A DNA stretch of 64,000 bases from Methanolobus chelungpuianus (lineage in GTDB: Archaea > Halobacteriota > Methanosarcinia > Methanosarcinales > Methanosarcinaceae), in NCBI RefSeq assembly GCF_024500045.1, contig NZ_JTEO01000002.1, positions 310,001 through 374,000 of the forward strand, written 5' to 3'. This document shows positions 9,527 to 19,559 of the stretch, one piece after another. The number at the start of each line of letters is the position of its first letter. The first letter of the stretch is position 1. The translations under genes and the position numbers were made by a program. The notes under the pieces were generated by a model, which did not search any database, was not told the DNA's origin, and saw only the letters and a list, made by a program, of their open reading frames with translations.

Positions 9527-10119
9527 GTGCTCAAGGAATATCTGTCTTCGATCTTGTGATAGCCGGTGTCGGAGGTCAGGGAGCAATCCTTGCATCTGAT
9601 ATCGTGGGCAGGGCGGCTGTTAAGGAGGGACTGTCCATCCGCGCCGCCGAGACACATGGCATGGCCCAGAGGGGTGGCTCAGTTGTCAACCATATAAGGA
9701 TAGGCTGTGAGCTGGGTTCGATGATACCTCTGGGAGGTGCGGATGTATTGCTTGCACTGGAGCCCAGTGAAGCCCTCAGGTATCTTGATTATCTGGCTGA
9801 GGATGGAATAGTCATTGTGAACACGGCTCCGATACTGCCTGTGACTGTGACTTCCGGGCTTTGCTTATATCCTGGCATAGAGGAGATGATGGCATCGCTG
9901 GAGGGCAAAAGGAAAGTGATAGGTTTCAATGCAACCCGGGTAGCTCTAGGGGCGGGTAATGTGCAGGCCATGAATGTTGTCATGGTGGGAGCAGTCTCGA
10001 ACTACCTGCCAGTTTCTCCTGAGGTCATGCTGGATTGTGTCAGGGAGCTTGTGCCTCCGAAGACAGTGGACGTTAATATAAAGGCATTTGAACTGGGGAG
10101 GGCTCAGACCAGGGTCTGA
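9523..10119 (+). CDS. iorB: Indolepyruvate:ferredoxin oxidoreductase, beta subunit
   Basis: This is the gamma-type domain of the 2-oxoacid:ferredoxin oxidoreductase family that completes IorAB. The 198-residue protein begins with the typical GVGGQGAILASDI motif and contains ETHGMAQRGGSV, the conserved CoA/TPP-side loop of the family. It is translationally coupled to iorA through a 4-bp overlap. The stop codon lies inside a strong terminator hairpin. Confidence 0.95.
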   Translation: MSAQGISVFDLVIAGVGGQGAILASDIVGRAAVKEGLSIRAAETHGMAQRGGSVVNHIRIGCELGSMIPLGGADVLLALEPSEALRYLDYLAEDGIVIVNTAPILPVTVTSGLCLYPGIEEMMASLEGKRKVIGFNATRVALGAGNVQAMNVVMVGAVSNYLPVSPEVMLDCVRELVPPKTVDVNIKAFELGRAQTRV

Positions 10120-10136
10120 GCCGCAACCTAATTTTT
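10101..10136 (+). terminator. Hairpin terminator overlapping the iorB stop
   Basis: GGCTCAGAC (10101-10109) pairs with GTCTGAGCC (10114-10122) around a CAGG loop, a perfect 9-bp stem that includes the iorB stop codon. A T5 run follows at 10132. Convergent galU ends 7 bp further on, so the structure may serve both directions. Confidence 0.7.
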
Positions 10137-10142
10137 ACAACA

Positions 10143-11024
10143 TTATTTTTTATCCTTATGCTTCAGGGCATATGTATTGATATGCTCTTTTATATGCTCT
10201 TTCATATCCTCTTTGTCAAGTGCAAAATCTATGATTGCTTTCACATACTCTGTCTTGTCACCAGTGTCATATCTTTTACCTGTGAACTTGTAGGCGTATA
10301 TTTTCTGCTTACTGTTCAAGAGGCGTATCCCGTCCGTAAGCTGTATTTCGTTGCCGACCCCTATAGTGGTTTCTTTGATGCAGTCCAGTATCTCGGGCGT
10401 AAATACGTATCTACCAATAGCGCCTATGTTGGAAGGTGCATTTGCAGGCTCGGGTTTCTCAATGATGTCCTCAAGTATGTATAGTGAGTCGTCCAGTGGA
10501 ACACCCTTAATTATACCGTAACTGCCGGTCTTTTCATGAGGTACCTCTTCAACCGCCAGCGTGGATCTTCCATATTTGTAGAAGTTATCTATCAGTTGCT
10601 TTGTACACGGTGTCTTATTAACGATGATATCATCGCCGAGCAACACTGCAAAAGGCTCGTCATTTATATGCTTATGGGCGGTAAGTATTGCATCGCCAAG
10701 ACCCTTTGGTTCTTTCTGGCGTACGTAGTGCAGGTCAACCATTGAAGAAATGTCCTGGACGATTTTTAACAGGTTTTGCTGGTTCTTTTGTTTCAGATGG
10801 TGCTCAAGTTCCGGTGAATCATCAAAATAGTCCTCAATGGACCTTTTACTTCTGCCTGTAACAAATATTATGTCATCTATGCCTGAAGCAATGGCTTCCT
10901 CTACTACATAATGGATAACCGGCTTATCAATTATGGGAAGCATTTCCTTTGGCATTGACTTGGTGGCGGGCAGGAATCGTGTTCCAAGCCCTGCTACTGG
11001 AATGACGGCTTTTTTAACTTCCAT
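10143..11024 (-). CDS. galU: UTP-glucose-1-phosphate uridylyltransferase
   Basis: Makes UDP-glucose (or a related UDP-sugar) for surface glycans and protein glycosylation. The 293-residue protein opens with the nucleotidyltransferase signature AVIPVAGLGTRFLPATKSMP and contains the GalU motifs LGDDIIV, IEKPEP and GRYVFTPEI. The length is typical for GalU. It stands alone on the minus strand, and a 552-bp gap separates it from the divergent ribosomal cluster. Substrate preference cannot be read from the sequence. Confidence 0.9.
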   Translation of the reverse strand: MEVKKAVIPVAGLGTRFLPATKSMPKEMLPIIDKPVIHYVVEEAIASGIDDIIFVTGRSKRSIEDYFDDSPELEHHLKQKNQQNLLKIVQDISSMVDLHYVRQKEPKGLGDAILTAHKHINDEPFAVLLGDDIIVNKTPCTKQLIDNFYKYGRSTLAVEEVPHEKTGSYGIIKGVPLDDSLYILEDIIEKPEPANAPSNIGAIGRYVFTPEILDCIKETTIGVGNEIQLTDGIRLLNSKQKIYAYKFTGKRYDTGDKTEYVKAIIDFALDKEDMKEHIKEHINTYALKHKDKK

Positions 11025-11174
11025 ATACTCACATCAGATATTTTTAATCTTAATAATGTATGGGGTATATAATAATATTTTTATCAAATTGTATAAGTTA
11101 AGCTGCGTTATAAATCATATTTATTTTAAGCCTGCGTGTATGCATCTTCAAGTTTCTCTGAAGCGTGCAAAGAC

Positions 11175-11182
11175 TTTAAATA
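11175..11182 (+). promoter_or_regulatory. TATA box upstream of the S10 ribosomal cluster
   Basis: TTTAAATA sits 395 nt before the rpl3 start, in an otherwise AT-rich stretch, and predicts a transcript start near 11205 and an unusually long leader. A second TATA-like TTTAAATC at 11338-11345 could give a shorter transcript. Confidence 0.5.
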
Positions 11183-11204
11183 CTTAATATACGTTTAATG
11201 GCGC

Positions 11205-11576
11205 AACGTTAGCTACAGTGAAGAGTATCTAACAAATTAAGATTACAGTGCGAAAAAGTCGGATTTAACATGAAGTATCAGGGCCTCTTCAAGAATGCCC
11301 GCCGCGCACCAAAATAGTGCGCCAAAGTGCAGATGTGTTTAAATCTTTTCGAGATGATCGCCGGAGTTTACCTGTTAAAGGGTATGCCAAGGTCCGTCAA
11401 CAGTTAATGGAAAGCAGCAGTCCGCTATAAGAGTGCGTGCATATGTACGTGGAGTTCTTATGGCGATCAGACTCCCGGAAGCGGTGATTCTGGTAAACTT
11501 GATGGCTTTTTTGCATTCGGGCTGTGCAGTAATGCATGGTCGATTATGAAGAAAATGTAGAATCAGGAGAATAAGA
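11205..11576 (+). ncRNA. Long, structured leader (or separate small RNA) before rpl3
   Basis: No protein gene is evident in 11025-11576. Several complementary segments are visible. A hairpin GCGCAC/GTGCGC is at 11304-11322. GATCGCC (11356-11362) can pair with GGCGATC (11462-11468). GTTTACC (11366-11372) can pair with GGTAAAC (11492-11498). The last two interleave as a pseudoknot. CTGTT/AACAG (11372/11399) and CGTGC-ATAT-GTACG (near 11436) add local hairpins. A T6 run at about 11507 could end a separate RNA. I do not recognise it as SRP or RNase P RNA. It may be a ribosomal-protein autoregulatory leader. Confidence 0.4.
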
Positions 11577-12590
11577 ATGGCAAAAGGACACAGACCAAGA
11601 CGAGGTTCACTCGCTTACAGTCCTCGCAAAAGAGCAAAAAGCCACATACCGAGGTTCAACTCATGGCCGGAGTCTGCAGGAGCGCCAAGGCTTCAGGACT
11701 TCGCCGGTTACAAGGTAGGTATGACTCATGTTATACTGGTGGACGATGTTAAGAACAGCCTCACTGAGGGTATGGAGATATCCGTGCCTGTCACAATTGT
11801 GGAAACACCTGCTGTTCGCGTTGCTGCGATAAGGGCTTACGCTCACGACAGCTATGGAGACAAGGCTGTTGCAGAGGCATGGAGCTCCGAGCTTGACCCA
11901 AGCCTCGGGAAGACCATACACTTACCAAAGAACGCAAACACCGAAGCATCCCTTGAGAAGATTGGCAGTCTCATAGCAGACGGCACTGTTTCTGATATCA
12001 AGGTAGTCACTTATACTCTGCCAAAAAGCCTGACCGGTGTTCCCAAGAAGAACTCCGATATCATGGAAACTGCAGTAAGCGGCTCCGATGTCAAGGCAAA
12101 GTTCGAGTACGCAAGATCAATACTCGGCGGCGAGATCAAGATCAGTGATGTATTCAACAACGGTGCATTCATCGACGTGGCAGCTATCACTATAGGTAAG
12201 GGCACACAGGGTCCTGTCAAGAGATGGGGCATCAATCTGATGAAGAGCAAACACTCCCGTCAGGGAAGCCTCAGGCAGATCGGTACCCTCGGTCCGTGGC
12301 ATCCTGACCACGTAAGCTGGAGAGTTCCTCAGCTTGGTCAGATGGGCTACCACCAGAGGACAGAATACAACAAGCGTATCCTCAAGGTCTCTACTAACGG
12401 TGAAGAGATCAACCCTGCAGGCGGTTTCATCAACTACGGCCTTGTAAGGGGAGATTATATACTTATCAAGGGAAGTATTCCCGGACCTTCCAAGAGACTT
12501 GTAAGGCTCAGAGATCCTGTAAGGGCAAAAGTGTCCGCGATGGGCGAACCACAGCTTCTCCACGTAAGCACACAGTCTCAGCAGGGGTGA
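11577..12590 (+). CDS. rpl3: Large ribosomal subunit protein L3
   Basis: First gene of the S10-spc cluster. The 337-residue archaeal/eukaryotic-type L3 has the N-terminal basic arm ([17 protein letters not shown]) and the tentacle region [11 protein letters not shown] and KSKHSRQGS, which reaches toward the peptidyl transferase centre. SD AGGAG lies 9 nt before the ATG. rpl4 starts 5 bp after the stop. Confidence 0.97.
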   Translation: MAKGHRPRRGSLAYSPRKRAKSHIPRFNSWPESAGAPRLQDFAGYKVGMTHVILVDDVKNSLTEGMEISVPVTIVETPAVRVAAIRAYAHDSYGDKAVAEAWSSELDPSLGKTIHLPKNANTEASLEKIGSLIADGTVSDIKVVTYTLPKSLTGVPKKNSDIMETAVSGSDVKAKFEYARSILGGEIKISDVFNNGAFIDVAAITIGKGTQGPVKRWGINLMKSKHSRQGSLRQIGTLGPWHPDHVSWRVPQLGQMGYHQRTEYNKRILKVSTNGEEINPAGGFINYGLVRGDYILIKGSIPGPSKRLVRLRDPVRAKVSAMGEPQLLHVSTQSQQG

Positions 12591-12595
12591 AGTGA

Positions 12596-13357
12596 ATGGC
12601 TACAGCAAATATTATCGATTTATCAGGGAATATAAAAGGCAATGTGGAACTGCCTGAGATATTCAACGAAACATACAGGCCCGACCTCATCAAGAGAGCG
12701 GTCGTCGCAGCACAGGCAAACAGGCTGCAGCCCTATGGTACAAAATTGTATGCAGGTATGGAAACATCTGCGGTGTCATGGGGTTCAGGCAGAGGTGCTG
12801 CACAGGTGCCAAGGATCGTCAACGGAAGCCGCGCCGCAAGAGTGCCGCAGGCAGTTGGTGGTAGAAGGGCACACCCGCCAAAGGTAGAGGCTGACAGGAC
12901 CGAGAAGGTCAACAAGAAAGAGAGGCTTATGGCTATCCGCTCTGCCATTGCTTCAACCGCCAATGCGGACCTTGTGAAGGGACGCGGTCATAAGTTCGAA
13001 GCACAGCTTCCTCTGGTTGCTGACAATGCGCTCGAGAGCATAGAGAAGACAAAGGACGTTATCACTTTCCTGCAGGCTGCAGGCGTGTACGATGACGTGC
13101 TCCGCGCAAAGGAAGGCAGGAACATAAGGGCAGGCAGAGGAAAGCTCCGTGGCAGAAGATACAGGAACAAGAAGAGTATCCTTATTGTAGCTTCCGGCGA
13201 TGCAGCAGTCTTCAGGTCTGCAAGGAACCTTGCAGGTGTCGATGTGGTATCAGTCAGTTCACTGAACGCTGAGATCCTCGCACCAGGTACCCACGCAGGC
13301 AGGCTGACAGTATGGACCGAGTCCGCAATAGCTGACCTGGAGGGAATGTTCCAATGA
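12596..13357 (+). CDS. rpl4: Large ribosomal subunit protein L4
   Basis: Archaeal L4 (L1e type), 253 residues. The long Gly/Arg-rich loop ([14 protein letters not shown] and [12 protein letters not shown]) lines the exit tunnel and is characteristic. SD GGGGTGAAGTG lies just before the start. The last 4 bp overlap the start of rpl23, giving translational coupling. In bacteria L4 represses its own operon; whether that holds here is unknown, though the long leader makes it worth testing. Confidence 0.97.
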   Translation: MATANIIDLSGNIKGNVELPEIFNETYRPDLIKRAVVAAQANRLQPYGTKLYAGMETSAVSWGSGRGAAQVPRIVNGSRAARVPQAVGGRRAHPPKVEADRTEKVNKKERLMAIRSAIASTANADLVKGRGHKFEAQLPLVADNALESIEKTKDVITFLQAAGVYDDVLRAKEGRNIRAGRGKLRGRRYRNKKSILIVASGDAAVFRSARNLAGVDVVSVSSLNAEILAPGTHAGRLTVWTESAIADLEGMFQ

Positions 13358-13602
13358 CATCCATCAAGTACCCGTTCATAACTGAAAAAGCAATGATGCT
13401 CCTGGAAGACAACAAACTTCAGTTCATAGTTGATTCCCGCGCTAACAAGAATCAGATAAAATCCGAACTAATGAAGATGTATGGCTTCCCTGTAGCTTCA
13501 GTTTGTACGATGAGCACAATGAATGGCCTGAAGAAGGCTATAGTTACTTTCGAAGGCAGGGACGCTGCCCACGAAATAGCTACCAGGATAGGTCTGATGT
13601 GA
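13354..13602 (+). CDS. rpl23: Large ribosomal subunit protein L23
   Basis: Compact archaeal L23 of 82 residues near the tunnel exit, a docking site for SRP and chaperones in the family. Typical motifs are [11 protein letters not shown] at the N-terminus and the [11 protein letters not shown] helix. It overlaps rpl4 by 4 bp and is followed by rpl2 after 11 bp. Confidence 0.96.
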   Translation: MTSIKYPFITEKAMMLLEDNKLQFIVDSRANKNQIKSELMKMYGFPVASVCTMSTMNGLKKAIVTFEGRDAAHEIATRIGLM

Positions 13603-13613
13603 GGTGAACTAGT

Positions 13614-14327
13614 ATGGGTAAGCGAATAATTTCACAGAACAGAGGTCGTGGAACTCCAACATACAGGGCACCGTCTCACAGGTATAAAGCTTCAATGAAG
13701 CATCCCCGTGTAGATGAGAACGAGACCGTGTACGGTGTGGTACTTGAGGTTACACACGACCCGGCCCGCTCCGCACCTGTTGTGAAGGTTTCATTTGATA
13801 ACGGAGAAGAACGCCTGATCCTTGCGCCGGAAGGAATTGCAGTCGGCGACAAGATAGCATGTGGTATCTCCGCTGAAGTAAAACCGGGTAACATCCTGCC
13901 ACTGGCAGAGATCCCCGAGGGAGTCCCTGTATGTAACATAGAGGGCAGGCCGAACGATGGCGGACAGTTCGCAAGGGCTTCCGGAGTGTATGCAACTGTC
14001 GTTTCACACGAGCGTGGCAAGACTGTAGTACAGATGCCATCCGGCGAGATGAAATGGATGAACCCGAGGTGCCGTGCAACTATCGGTATCATCGCAGGTG
14101 GCGGCAGGGTTGACAGGCCGTTCCTGAAAGCTGGTAAGAAATTCCACAAGATGAGGACTAGGGCTGCAAAGTACCCGCGTGTAAGGGGAGTAGCCATGAA
14201 CGTTATCGACCATCCCTTCGGAGGAGGTAACAGGCAGCACCCGGGAAGACCAACCACTGTAGGCAGGAATGCACCTCCAGGACGTAAGGTAGGACAGATC
14301 GCAGCACGCAGGACAGGAAGGCGTTAA
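13614..14327 (+). CDS. rpl2: Large ribosomal subunit protein L2
   Basis: Archaeal L2 of 237 residues. The C-terminal domain holds the conserved [14 protein letters not shown] motif, with the histidine placed near the peptidyl transferase centre in solved ribosomes. The start is ATG 13614 after a GAGGTG Shine-Dalgarno. Confidence 0.97.
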   Translation: MGKRIISQNRGRGTPTYRAPSHRYKASMKHPRVDENETVYGVVLEVTHDPARSAPVVKVSFDNGEERLILAPEGIAVGDKIACGISAEVKPGNILPLAEIPEGVPVCNIEGRPNDGGQFARASGVYATVVSHERGKTVVQMPSGEMKWMNPRCRATIGIIAGGGRVDRPFLKAGKKFHKMRTRAAKYPRVRGVAMNVIDHPFGGGNRQHPGRPTTVGRNAPPGRKVGQIAARRTGRR

Positions 14328-14341
14328 CGGAGGAATAGATC

Positions 14342-14755
14342 ATGGCAAAGAAAGCATCATCAAAATTACCAAAACGAAAGGGTGAATATACATACCGTGG
14401 CAAGACGGTTGAGGAACTTCGCTCCCTGAGCCTTGAGGAATTTGCGGAGCTGCTGCCGGCACGTGAGCGCCGCACCATCCGCAGGGGATTCACTGAAGGC
14501 AGGAAGAATGTCATGCAGCAACTCAGGGACGGTAAGGACAGCATACGCACCCATCACAGGGATATCATAATATTCCCTGAGATGGTAGGCAAGCAGATAG
14601 AAGTGTACAACGGTAAGACATTTGTGGAAGTCGAAGTACAGCCTGAAATGATCGGCCACAGGTTCGGAGAGTTTGCACCAACACGTCCGAAGGTCACCCA
14701 CGGAAGTGCAGGTGTCGGAGCAACCCGTTCAAGCAAGTTCGTTCCGCTGAAATAA
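14342..14755 (+). CDS. rps19: Small ribosomal subunit protein S19
   Basis: S19 of 137 residues with the archaeal N-terminal extension (about 45 residues). The core carries [21 protein letters not shown] and [11 protein letters not shown], the family signature near the A-site finger and head. SD GGAGG is 7 nt before the ATG. Confidence 0.97.
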   Translation: MAKKASSKLPKRKGEYTYRGKTVEELRSLSLEEFAELLPARERRTIRRGFTEGRKNVMQQLRDGKDSIRTHHRDIIIFPEMVGKQIEVYNGKTFVEVEVQPEMIGHRFGEFAPTRPKVTHGSAGVGATRSSKFVPLK

Positions 14756-14766
14756 GGTGATAGAGT

Positions 14767-15222
14767 ATGGCAAGAATTGGATACACAGTGGACCTGGAAC
14801 CGAAAACATCCTCCAGGGCAATGGGTTCGGAGCTTCACATATCACCTAAGAAATCCCGTGAGATCGGACATGCCATCAAGGGAATGCGCACCGATGTGGC
14901 ACAGAGGTATCTCGAAGGAGTAGTAGAGCTCAAGCAGGCAGTTCCGTTCAAGAGATTCCACGACGGCACAGGCCACAGGAAAGGTCCGATGGCAACAGGC
15001 AGATACCCTGTAAAGGCCGCCGAGGCTTTCCTGAAGATCCTGGAAAACGCAAAGAGCAATGCCGAGTACAAGGGACTGGATGCAAGCAAGATGTATATCG
15101 CACACGTTGCCACAAAGCAGGGTCGTGTGATACACGGTATGATGGCCAGGGCCCGTGGACGTGGAAGTCCCAAGAACACGGACACAGTAAACATCGAGAT
15201 TATCTTAAATGAGGTGCGGTAA
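14767..15222 (+). CDS. rpl22: Large ribosomal subunit protein L22
   Basis: L22 of 151 residues (archaeal length). The tunnel-lining hairpin region and C-terminal [18 protein letters not shown] are recognisable. The stop shares its last base with the ATG of rps3 (TAATG), indicating coupled translation. Confidence 0.96.
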   Translation: MARIGYTVDLEPKTSSRAMGSELHISPKKSREIGHAIKGMRTDVAQRYLEGVVELKQAVPFKRFHDGTGHRKGPMATGRYPVKAAEAFLKILENAKSNAEYKGLDASKMYIAHVATKQGRVIHGMMARARGRGSPKNTDTVNIEIILNEVR

Positions 15223-16160
15223 TGGCAATAGAGAAGAAATTCGTCCAGGAGGGATATGTTAAGGCCTCCATGGATGAATATTTCGCAAAACAGCTCAACA
15301 AGGCTGGTTACGGAGGTATGGAGCTCAACCGTACCCCTATGGGTACCCAGATCACCATCTACGCCGAAAAGCCTGGTATGGTTATCGGCAAGGCTGGTAA
15401 GGTCATCCGTAAGCTTACCCGTGATATTGACAGAATGTATGACATCGACAACCCGCAGATCGATGCACAGGAAGTCAAGAGGCCTGAACTCAATGCTCAG
15501 ATGATGGCAACACGCCTTGCTTCCTCTATTGAGAGAGGCTGGTATTTCAGGAAGGCGGGCCACAACACCATGAGAGCTATCATGAACGCCGGTGCACTGG
15601 GCTGTGAGATCGTGATCTCAGGTAAGCTCACCGGCGCAAGGTCCAGGGTCGAGAAGATCGTTGATGGTTACATCAAGCACGCCGGGAAGCCTGTTGACGA
15701 TATCGTTGACGAAGGTTTTGCGGTGGCTATCAAGAAGCTCGGAACCCTTGGATGCAAAGTAAGGATTATCCCTCCGGGAGCAGTATTGCCTGACTCCTTC
15801 CACCTCAAGGACATCGCAGAAGAACCAAAGGCTGAAGCAGCAGTCGTCAGCAAGGATGCAAAGGCTGGCGTAAAGAAGCTTGTTGAAGCTGAGGCAAAGG
15901 GCGAGGTCGCAGATGAGGAAGAGATCGCAGAAGCTCTTGAGAGTGAAAAATCAGAATCCCTGGGTCCGGTTGAAACAGAAGCGGATGCAGTGGTCTCTGA
16001 TGTTACTGAAGACGCAAGCACCACTCCCGATGAAGGGCCGGCACCACTGGAAGACGTTGTCAATGAACAGCGCAGGCTTACAGATGGTGTATGGCAACAC
16101 AAGCATGACGGCTATGATTACTGGCATCCCATTGCGCGTGTCCATAAGGAGGAGAAGTAA
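15222..16160 (+). CDS. rps3: Small ribosomal subunit protein S3 with acidic C-terminal extension
   Basis: S3 lines the mRNA entry channel. The KH domain ([15 protein letters not shown] at about residues 49-63) and the C-terminal S3 domain ([18 protein letters not shown]) are complete by about residue 200. A further roughly 110 residues follow: an Ala/Glu/Lys and acidic low-complexity linker, ending in an aromatic/His-rich piece ([19 protein letters not shown]). At 312 residues it is much longer than the roughly 210-230 of most S3 proteins. It is coupled to rpl22 and to rpl29 by one-base stop/start overlaps. Confidence 0.96.
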   Translation: MAIEKKFVQEGYVKASMDEYFAKQLNKAGYGGMELNRTPMGTQITIYAEKPGMVIGKAGKVIRKLTRDIDRMYDIDNPQIDAQEVKRPELNAQMMATRLASSIERGWYFRKAGHNTMRAIMNAGALGCEIVISGKLTGARSRVEKIVDGYIKHAGKPVDDIVDEGFAVAIKKLGTLGCKVRIIPPGAVLPDSFHLKDIAEEPKAEAAVVSKDAKAGVKKLVEAEAKGEVADEEEIAEALESEKSESLGPVETEADAVVSDVTEDASTTPDEGPAPLEDVVNEQRRLTDGVWQHKHDGYDYWHPIARVHKEEK

Positions 16161-16363
16161 TGGCGATTCTTCGATTGAATGAGATCAGGGATATGTCTCC
16201 CCAGGAAAGGATGGACGAACTTGACAAGATGAGGGACGAGCTTGTGCGCGAGCGTGCTCTCTCATCAGCAGGCGGCGCTCCTGACAACCCCGGCAGGATC
16301 GGGGAACTCAGGAGGACCATTGCCAGGGTCAAGACCATCCAGAAGGAAATGAAGGAGATATGA
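16160..16363 (+). CDS. rpl29: Large ribosomal subunit protein L29
   Basis: Small helical protein of 67 residues at the tunnel exit. The pattern [20 protein letters not shown] and a second helix [15 protein letters not shown] match L29. ATG overlaps the rps3 stop by one base, and the rnp1 GTG follows one base after its own stop. Confidence 0.95.
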   Translation: MAILRLNEIRDMSPQERMDELDKMRDELVRERALSSAGGAPDNPGRIGELRRTIARVKTIQKEMKEI

Positions 16364-16364
16364 A

Positions 16365-16676
16365 GTGGAAATCACTGCTTCAAAACTGATATTCCATGAA
16401 CTGATCGGATTAGGTGTTGAAGTAGTGGATGCCACAAACCCTGCGCTGATAGGTATCAGCGGAAGAGTGGTTGACGAAACGAAGAACATGCTCATTGTTC
16501 TGACAAAGGCTGGCAGCGAAATAATGGTTCCGAAGGCTGTCACGACCTTTGTGTTTCGGATACCTGCCCGCTTATCGGGCAAACATGCTGAGAGGCATGT
16601 AAAAATAGACGGGAACCTTCTGGTCTCACAACCTGAGAACAGGACAAAGAACATAAGAAAAATACGCATGAGGTAA
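16365..16676 (+). CDS. rnp1: RNase P protein subunit 1 (Rpp29/Pop4 type)
   Basis: Archaeal RNase P protein that binds the catalytic RNA for tRNA 5' maturation. The 103-residue protein has the Sm-like beta barrel of the family ([42 protein letters not shown]). It starts with GTG one base after the rpl29 stop. Location between rpl29 and rps17 is the classical euryarchaeal position. Confidence 0.95.
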   Translation: MEITASKLIFHELIGLGVEVVDATNPALIGISGRVVDETKNMLIVLTKAGSEIMVPKAVTTFVFRIPARLSGKHAERHVKIDGNLLVSQPENRTKNIRKIRMR

Positions 16677-16681
16677 TAATC

Positions 16682-17011
16682 ATGGCAAGAGATATAGGAT
16701 TGGATGTCCCAGCCCCGGAAAAGGAGTGCAATGACGTCAATTGCCCCTTCCATGGGCAGCTCCCCGTCCGCGGACAGGTCCTTGTAGGAACTGTCGTCAG
16801 CAACAAGATGGACAGGACCGTGGTCATCCAGCGCAAGCACGAGATGCTTATCAAGAAATATCAAAGATACGAGAAAAGGCAATCCAAGATTCATGCACAC
16901 AATCCTGACTGTATTGATGCAAAGGTAGGGGATATTGTGACGATCGCGGAGTGCAGGCCATTGAGTAAGACAAAGTCATATGTTGTCATCAAGGCGGAGG
17001 CACAGGCATGA
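16682..17011 (+). CDS. rps17: Small ribosomal subunit protein S17
   Basis: Archaeal S17 of 109 residues, an OB-fold primary 16S rRNA binder. An N-terminal segment with C-x4-C (CNDVNC) precedes the core [26 protein letters not shown] and [18 protein letters not shown]. It overlaps rpl14 by 4 bp. Confidence 0.96.
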   Translation: MARDIGLDVPAPEKECNDVNCPFHGQLPVRGQVLVGTVVSNKMDRTVVIQRKHEMLIKKYQRYEKRQSKIHAHNPDCIDAKVGDIVTIAECRPLSKTKSYVVIKAEAQA

Positions 17012-17406
17012 GGGGTATAAGATCGACTATCCCGCGTGCTTTGAACAAAGGAGCACGTATCGAATGTGTGGACAACACCGGCGCACGTGTGGTCGAAATT
17101 GTGGCTGTCAAGGGATACAGAGGTGTCAAGAACAGATATCCAAAGGCAGGCATTGGAGACATGTGTGTCGTGTCCGTAAAGAAGGGCACACCAGAGATGC
17201 GTAAGCAGATCCTTCTTGCAGTCATAGTGCGCCAGAAGCAGGAATACCGCCGCCCCGATGGTCTCAGGGTTGCTTTTGAGGACAATGCCGTAGTTATCGT
17301 AGATAAGGACGGAGTGCCCAAGGGAACCGACTTCAAGGGTCCAGTAGCCAGGGAAGCAGCAGAAAGGTATCCGAAGATCGGAACCACCGCATCCATTGTA
17401 GCCTGA
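17008..17406 (+). CDS. rpl14: Large ribosomal subunit protein L14
   Basis: L14 of 132 residues with the conserved [20 protein letters not shown] and [18 protein letters not shown] motifs. ATG overlaps the rps17 stop (ATGA). It sits at the subunit interface in known ribosomes. Confidence 0.97.
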   Translation: MRGIRSTIPRALNKGARIECVDNTGARVVEIVAVKGYRGVKNRYPKAGIGDMCVVSVKKGTPEMRKQILLAVIVRQKQEYRRPDGLRVAFEDNAVVIVDKDGVPKGTDFKGPVAREAAERYPKIGTTASIVA

Positions 17407-17415
17407 GGTGTGAAA

Positions 17416-17766
17416 ATGGTATCAAATCAACCAAGGAAGCAGAGAAAGGCAAGATACAACGCTCCTCTGCATATCAGACAGAAATACATGGGTGCTGCAC
17501 TTTCAAAGGAACTGCGCGAGAAGTACGGTTGCAGATCTGCAAACGTAATCGTCGGTGACACCGTAAAGGTCATGCGTGGAGACCACGCCGGCACTACGGG
17601 CAAGGTGGAAGCAGTCTCCCTGAAGCACGGTACTATCGTGATCGAAGGGGTCAGTGTGTCCAAGGCGGACGGCACTGAGGTTCCAAGACCTGTCTATCCA
17701 TCCAATGTGATGATCACAACCCTGGAAATGAAGGATGAACGCAGGGAAGCAGTAATTAGGAAGTAG
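17416..17766 (+). CDS. rpl24: Large ribosomal subunit protein L24
   Basis: L24 (L26e type) of 116 residues with a KOW motif ([18 protein letters not shown]). An in-frame GTG at 17410 adds two residues, but it belongs to the GAGGTG Shine-Dalgarno, which is correctly spaced for ATG 17416 and gives the family N-terminus [11 protein letters not shown]. Confidence 0.95.
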   Translation: MVSNQPRKQRKARYNAPLHIRQKYMGAALSKELREKYGCRSANVIVGDTVKVMRGDHAGTTGKVEAVSLKHGTIVIEGVSVSKADGTEVPRPVYPSNVMITTLEMKDERREAVIRK

Positions 17767-17774
17767 GTGGTTCT

Positions 17775-18485
17775 GTGGGCAAACATCAAAAGAGAATATC
17801 TGTTCCAAACAGCTGGCAGATATCTAAGAAATCCAATAAGTGGATCACTGCCACAAGGCCAGGTCCACACAACAAGCAGCAAAGTATCCCTCTCGCTGTA
17901 GTCCTGAGGGACATGCTGGGCGTCGTTGATAATCGTGCTGAGGCAAAGCGTGTGCTCTCAGAAGGTAAGGTACTTGTTGACGGAATAGTTCGCAAGGATC
18001 TGCGTTTCCCGGTAGGCTTACTGGATGTAATAAGCATCCCAGTGGAGAACGTAACATACCGCGTGCTGCTGGACGCTAAGGGAAGGCTTGGTCTTCACAA
18101 GATCAATGAAGCTACCGACAACAAGCTTTGCAGGATCAATGGAAAGACTGTACTTAAGGGCGGAGTGATACAGCTCAACCTCAATGACGGTTCCAATATC
18201 ATCGGTTCCAATGACTACAACACAAAGGATTCTATCATCATCTCACTGCCTGACAAGAAAGTGCTCAAGCACATCAGGTACGAGGCAGGTAACCTTGCGA
18301 TGATCGTTGGTGGAAAGCACACCGGTTCAATTGGTACTATCAAGGAGATCAACACGGTCCGCAGTTCCAGGCACAACACGGTATCCATCGCCGGAGATTA
18401 CGACTTTGAGACCATCGAGGACTATGTCGTTGTCATCGGAGAAAAGGAGCCTGCTATCAAGCTGGGTGGTGAAGTAGTTGAGTAA
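17775..18485 (+). CDS. rps4e: Small ribosomal subunit protein S4e
   Basis: Archaeal/eukaryotic-specific S4e, 236 residues. It has an N-terminal RS4NT segment ([13 protein letters not shown]), an S4 RNA-binding motif ([16 protein letters not shown]) and a KOW motif near the C-terminus ([12 protein letters not shown]). The start is GTG after a GGTGG Shine-Dalgarno. The end overlaps the TTG start of rpl5. Confidence 0.96.
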   Translation: MGKHQKRISVPNSWQISKKSNKWITATRPGPHNKQQSIPLAVVLRDMLGVVDNRAEAKRVLSEGKVLVDGIVRKDLRFPVGLLDVISIPVENVTYRVLLDAKGRLGLHKINEATDNKLCRINGKTVLKGGVIQLNLNDGSNIIGSNDYNTKDSIIISLPDKKVLKHIRYEAGNLAMIVGGKHTGSIGTIKEINTVRSSRHNTVSIAGDYDFETIEDYVVVIGEKEPAIKLGGEVVE

Positions 18486-18987
18486 TGTAATGAAAGCACC
18501 TGTTGTTGAGAAGGTCGTTGTTCACATGGGTGTTGGAGAAAGCGGTCAGCACCTTGTGGACGCCGAAGGGATACTTGCGGAGATCACCGGACAGAAGGTC
18601 ATCAGGACATACTCCAAGAGGACCCTGCCAGCCTTCAGTATCAAGAAGAACGAACCCATAGGATGCAAGGTCACCCTCAGGGGCGAGAATGCTGAGAAAT
18701 TCCTCACCACGGCACTTGAGATAGTCGAGGGAAAACTTCGTCTGACCCAGTTCGACAAGAATGGGAACGTTGCTTTCGGTATAGAGGAACACACCGATTT
18801 CCCGGGTATGAGATATGATCCTAACATTGGTATCTTTGGTATGGACATCAATGTGGTCGTCAAGCGTCCGGGTTACAGGATCGCCAAAAGAAAGATCGCA
18901 AAAAGTAAGGTCCCTACATCCCACAGGATAACCAAGGATGACACGGTCGCCTTCTTTAAAGAGAGATACTCCGTGGAGGTCATTTAA
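18478..18987 (+). CDS. rpl5: Large ribosomal subunit protein L5
   Basis: 5S rRNA-binding L5, 169 residues ([46 protein letters not shown]). I keep the TTG at 18478 because a GGTGGTG Shine-Dalgarno at 18465-18471 is 6 nt upstream. ATG 18490 is the alternative and removes four residues. It overlaps rps4e by 8 bp, and its stop shares one base with rps14. Confidence 0.93.
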   Translation: MSNVMKAPVVEKVVVHMGVGESGQHLVDAEGILAEITGQKVIRTYSKRTLPAFSIKKNEPIGCKVTLRGENAEKFLTTALEIVEGKLRLTQFDKNGNVAFGIEEHTDFPGMRYDPNIGIFGMDINVVVKRPGYRIAKRKIAKSKVPTSHRITKDDTVAFFKERYSVEVI

Positions 18988-19139
18988 TGGTTCAGACCAC
19001 TAAGAATTTCGGACGAGGCGCGTTCGAATGTAAGAGATGCGGCAGAAAGCAGGGTCTGGTAAGAAAATACGGTATTTACCTTTGCAGGCACTGCTTCCGC
19101 GAGATAGCCCACGATATGGGATTCGAGAAATATACGTGA
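18987..19139 (+). CDS. rps14: Small ribosomal subunit protein S14, zinc-binding type
   Basis: A 50-residue gene that fills the gap between rpl5 and rps8. Translation from ATG 18987 gives an S14 with two zinc-knuckle pairs, C-K-R-C and C-R-H-C, and the family end [12 protein letters not shown]. The ATG shares its A with the rpl5 stop TAA. SD GGAGGT lies at 18975-18980, 6 nt upstream. Confidence 0.95.
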   Translation: MVQTTKNFGRGAFECKRCGRKQGLVRKYGIYLCRHCFREIAHDMGFEKYT

Positions 19140-19149
19140 GGTGTGACAA

Positions 19150-19542
19150 ATGGTATTATTAGATCCACTCGCAGATGCATTATCCACAATAAAGAATGCA
19201 GAGGCTATAGGTAAGAGCTCCTGTACAATTCAGCCGGCTTCAAAGCTCATTGGAACCGTCCTGAAGGTCATGCAGTCCCGTGGATATGTTGGCGAGTTCG
19301 AGTTTATTGAAGATGGTAAGGCAGGAATCTACAAGGTGCAGCTTGTTGGAAGGATCAACAAGTGTGGTGCAATCAAGCCACGCTACTCTGTCGGCGCTGC
19401 AGACTTTGAAAAATGGGAGAAGCAGTATCTTCCTGCAAAGAACTTCGGTACCCTGATATTGACAACCTCCATGGGTGTAATATCACAGTACGAAGCCCGT
19501 GAGAACAACGTAGGCGGACAGCTTCTGGCTTATGTGTACTGA
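19150..19542 (+). CDS. rps8: Small ribosomal subunit protein S8
   Basis: S8 of 130 residues that binds helix 21 of 16S rRNA. The N-terminal [16 protein letters not shown] and C-terminal [23 protein letters not shown] are the family signatures. SD GAGGTG precedes the ATG, 10 bp after rps14. Confidence 0.97.
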   Translation: MVLLDPLADALSTIKNAEAIGKSSCTIQPASKLIGTVLKVMQSRGYVGEFEFIEDGKAGIYKVQLVGRINKCGAIKPRYSVGAADFEKWEKQYLPAKNFGTLILTTSMGVISQYEARENNVGGQLLAYVY

Positions 19543-19559
19543 GACGACGGAGGGAAAGA

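Noticed and set aside
8417-9595. 392-residue minus-strand reading frame
   Set aside because: It lies fully antisense to iorA, has no family motif, and is rich in His, Cys and Gly as expected for a shadow of GC-biased codons.
11356-11511. SRP RNA or RNase P RNA upstream of rpl3
   Set aside because: Short matches such as GTTTACC and AAGGTCCG recall SRP RNA, but the conserved helix 8 core is absent and the two ends do not pair. The RNase P core GAGGAAAGTCC is absent as well.
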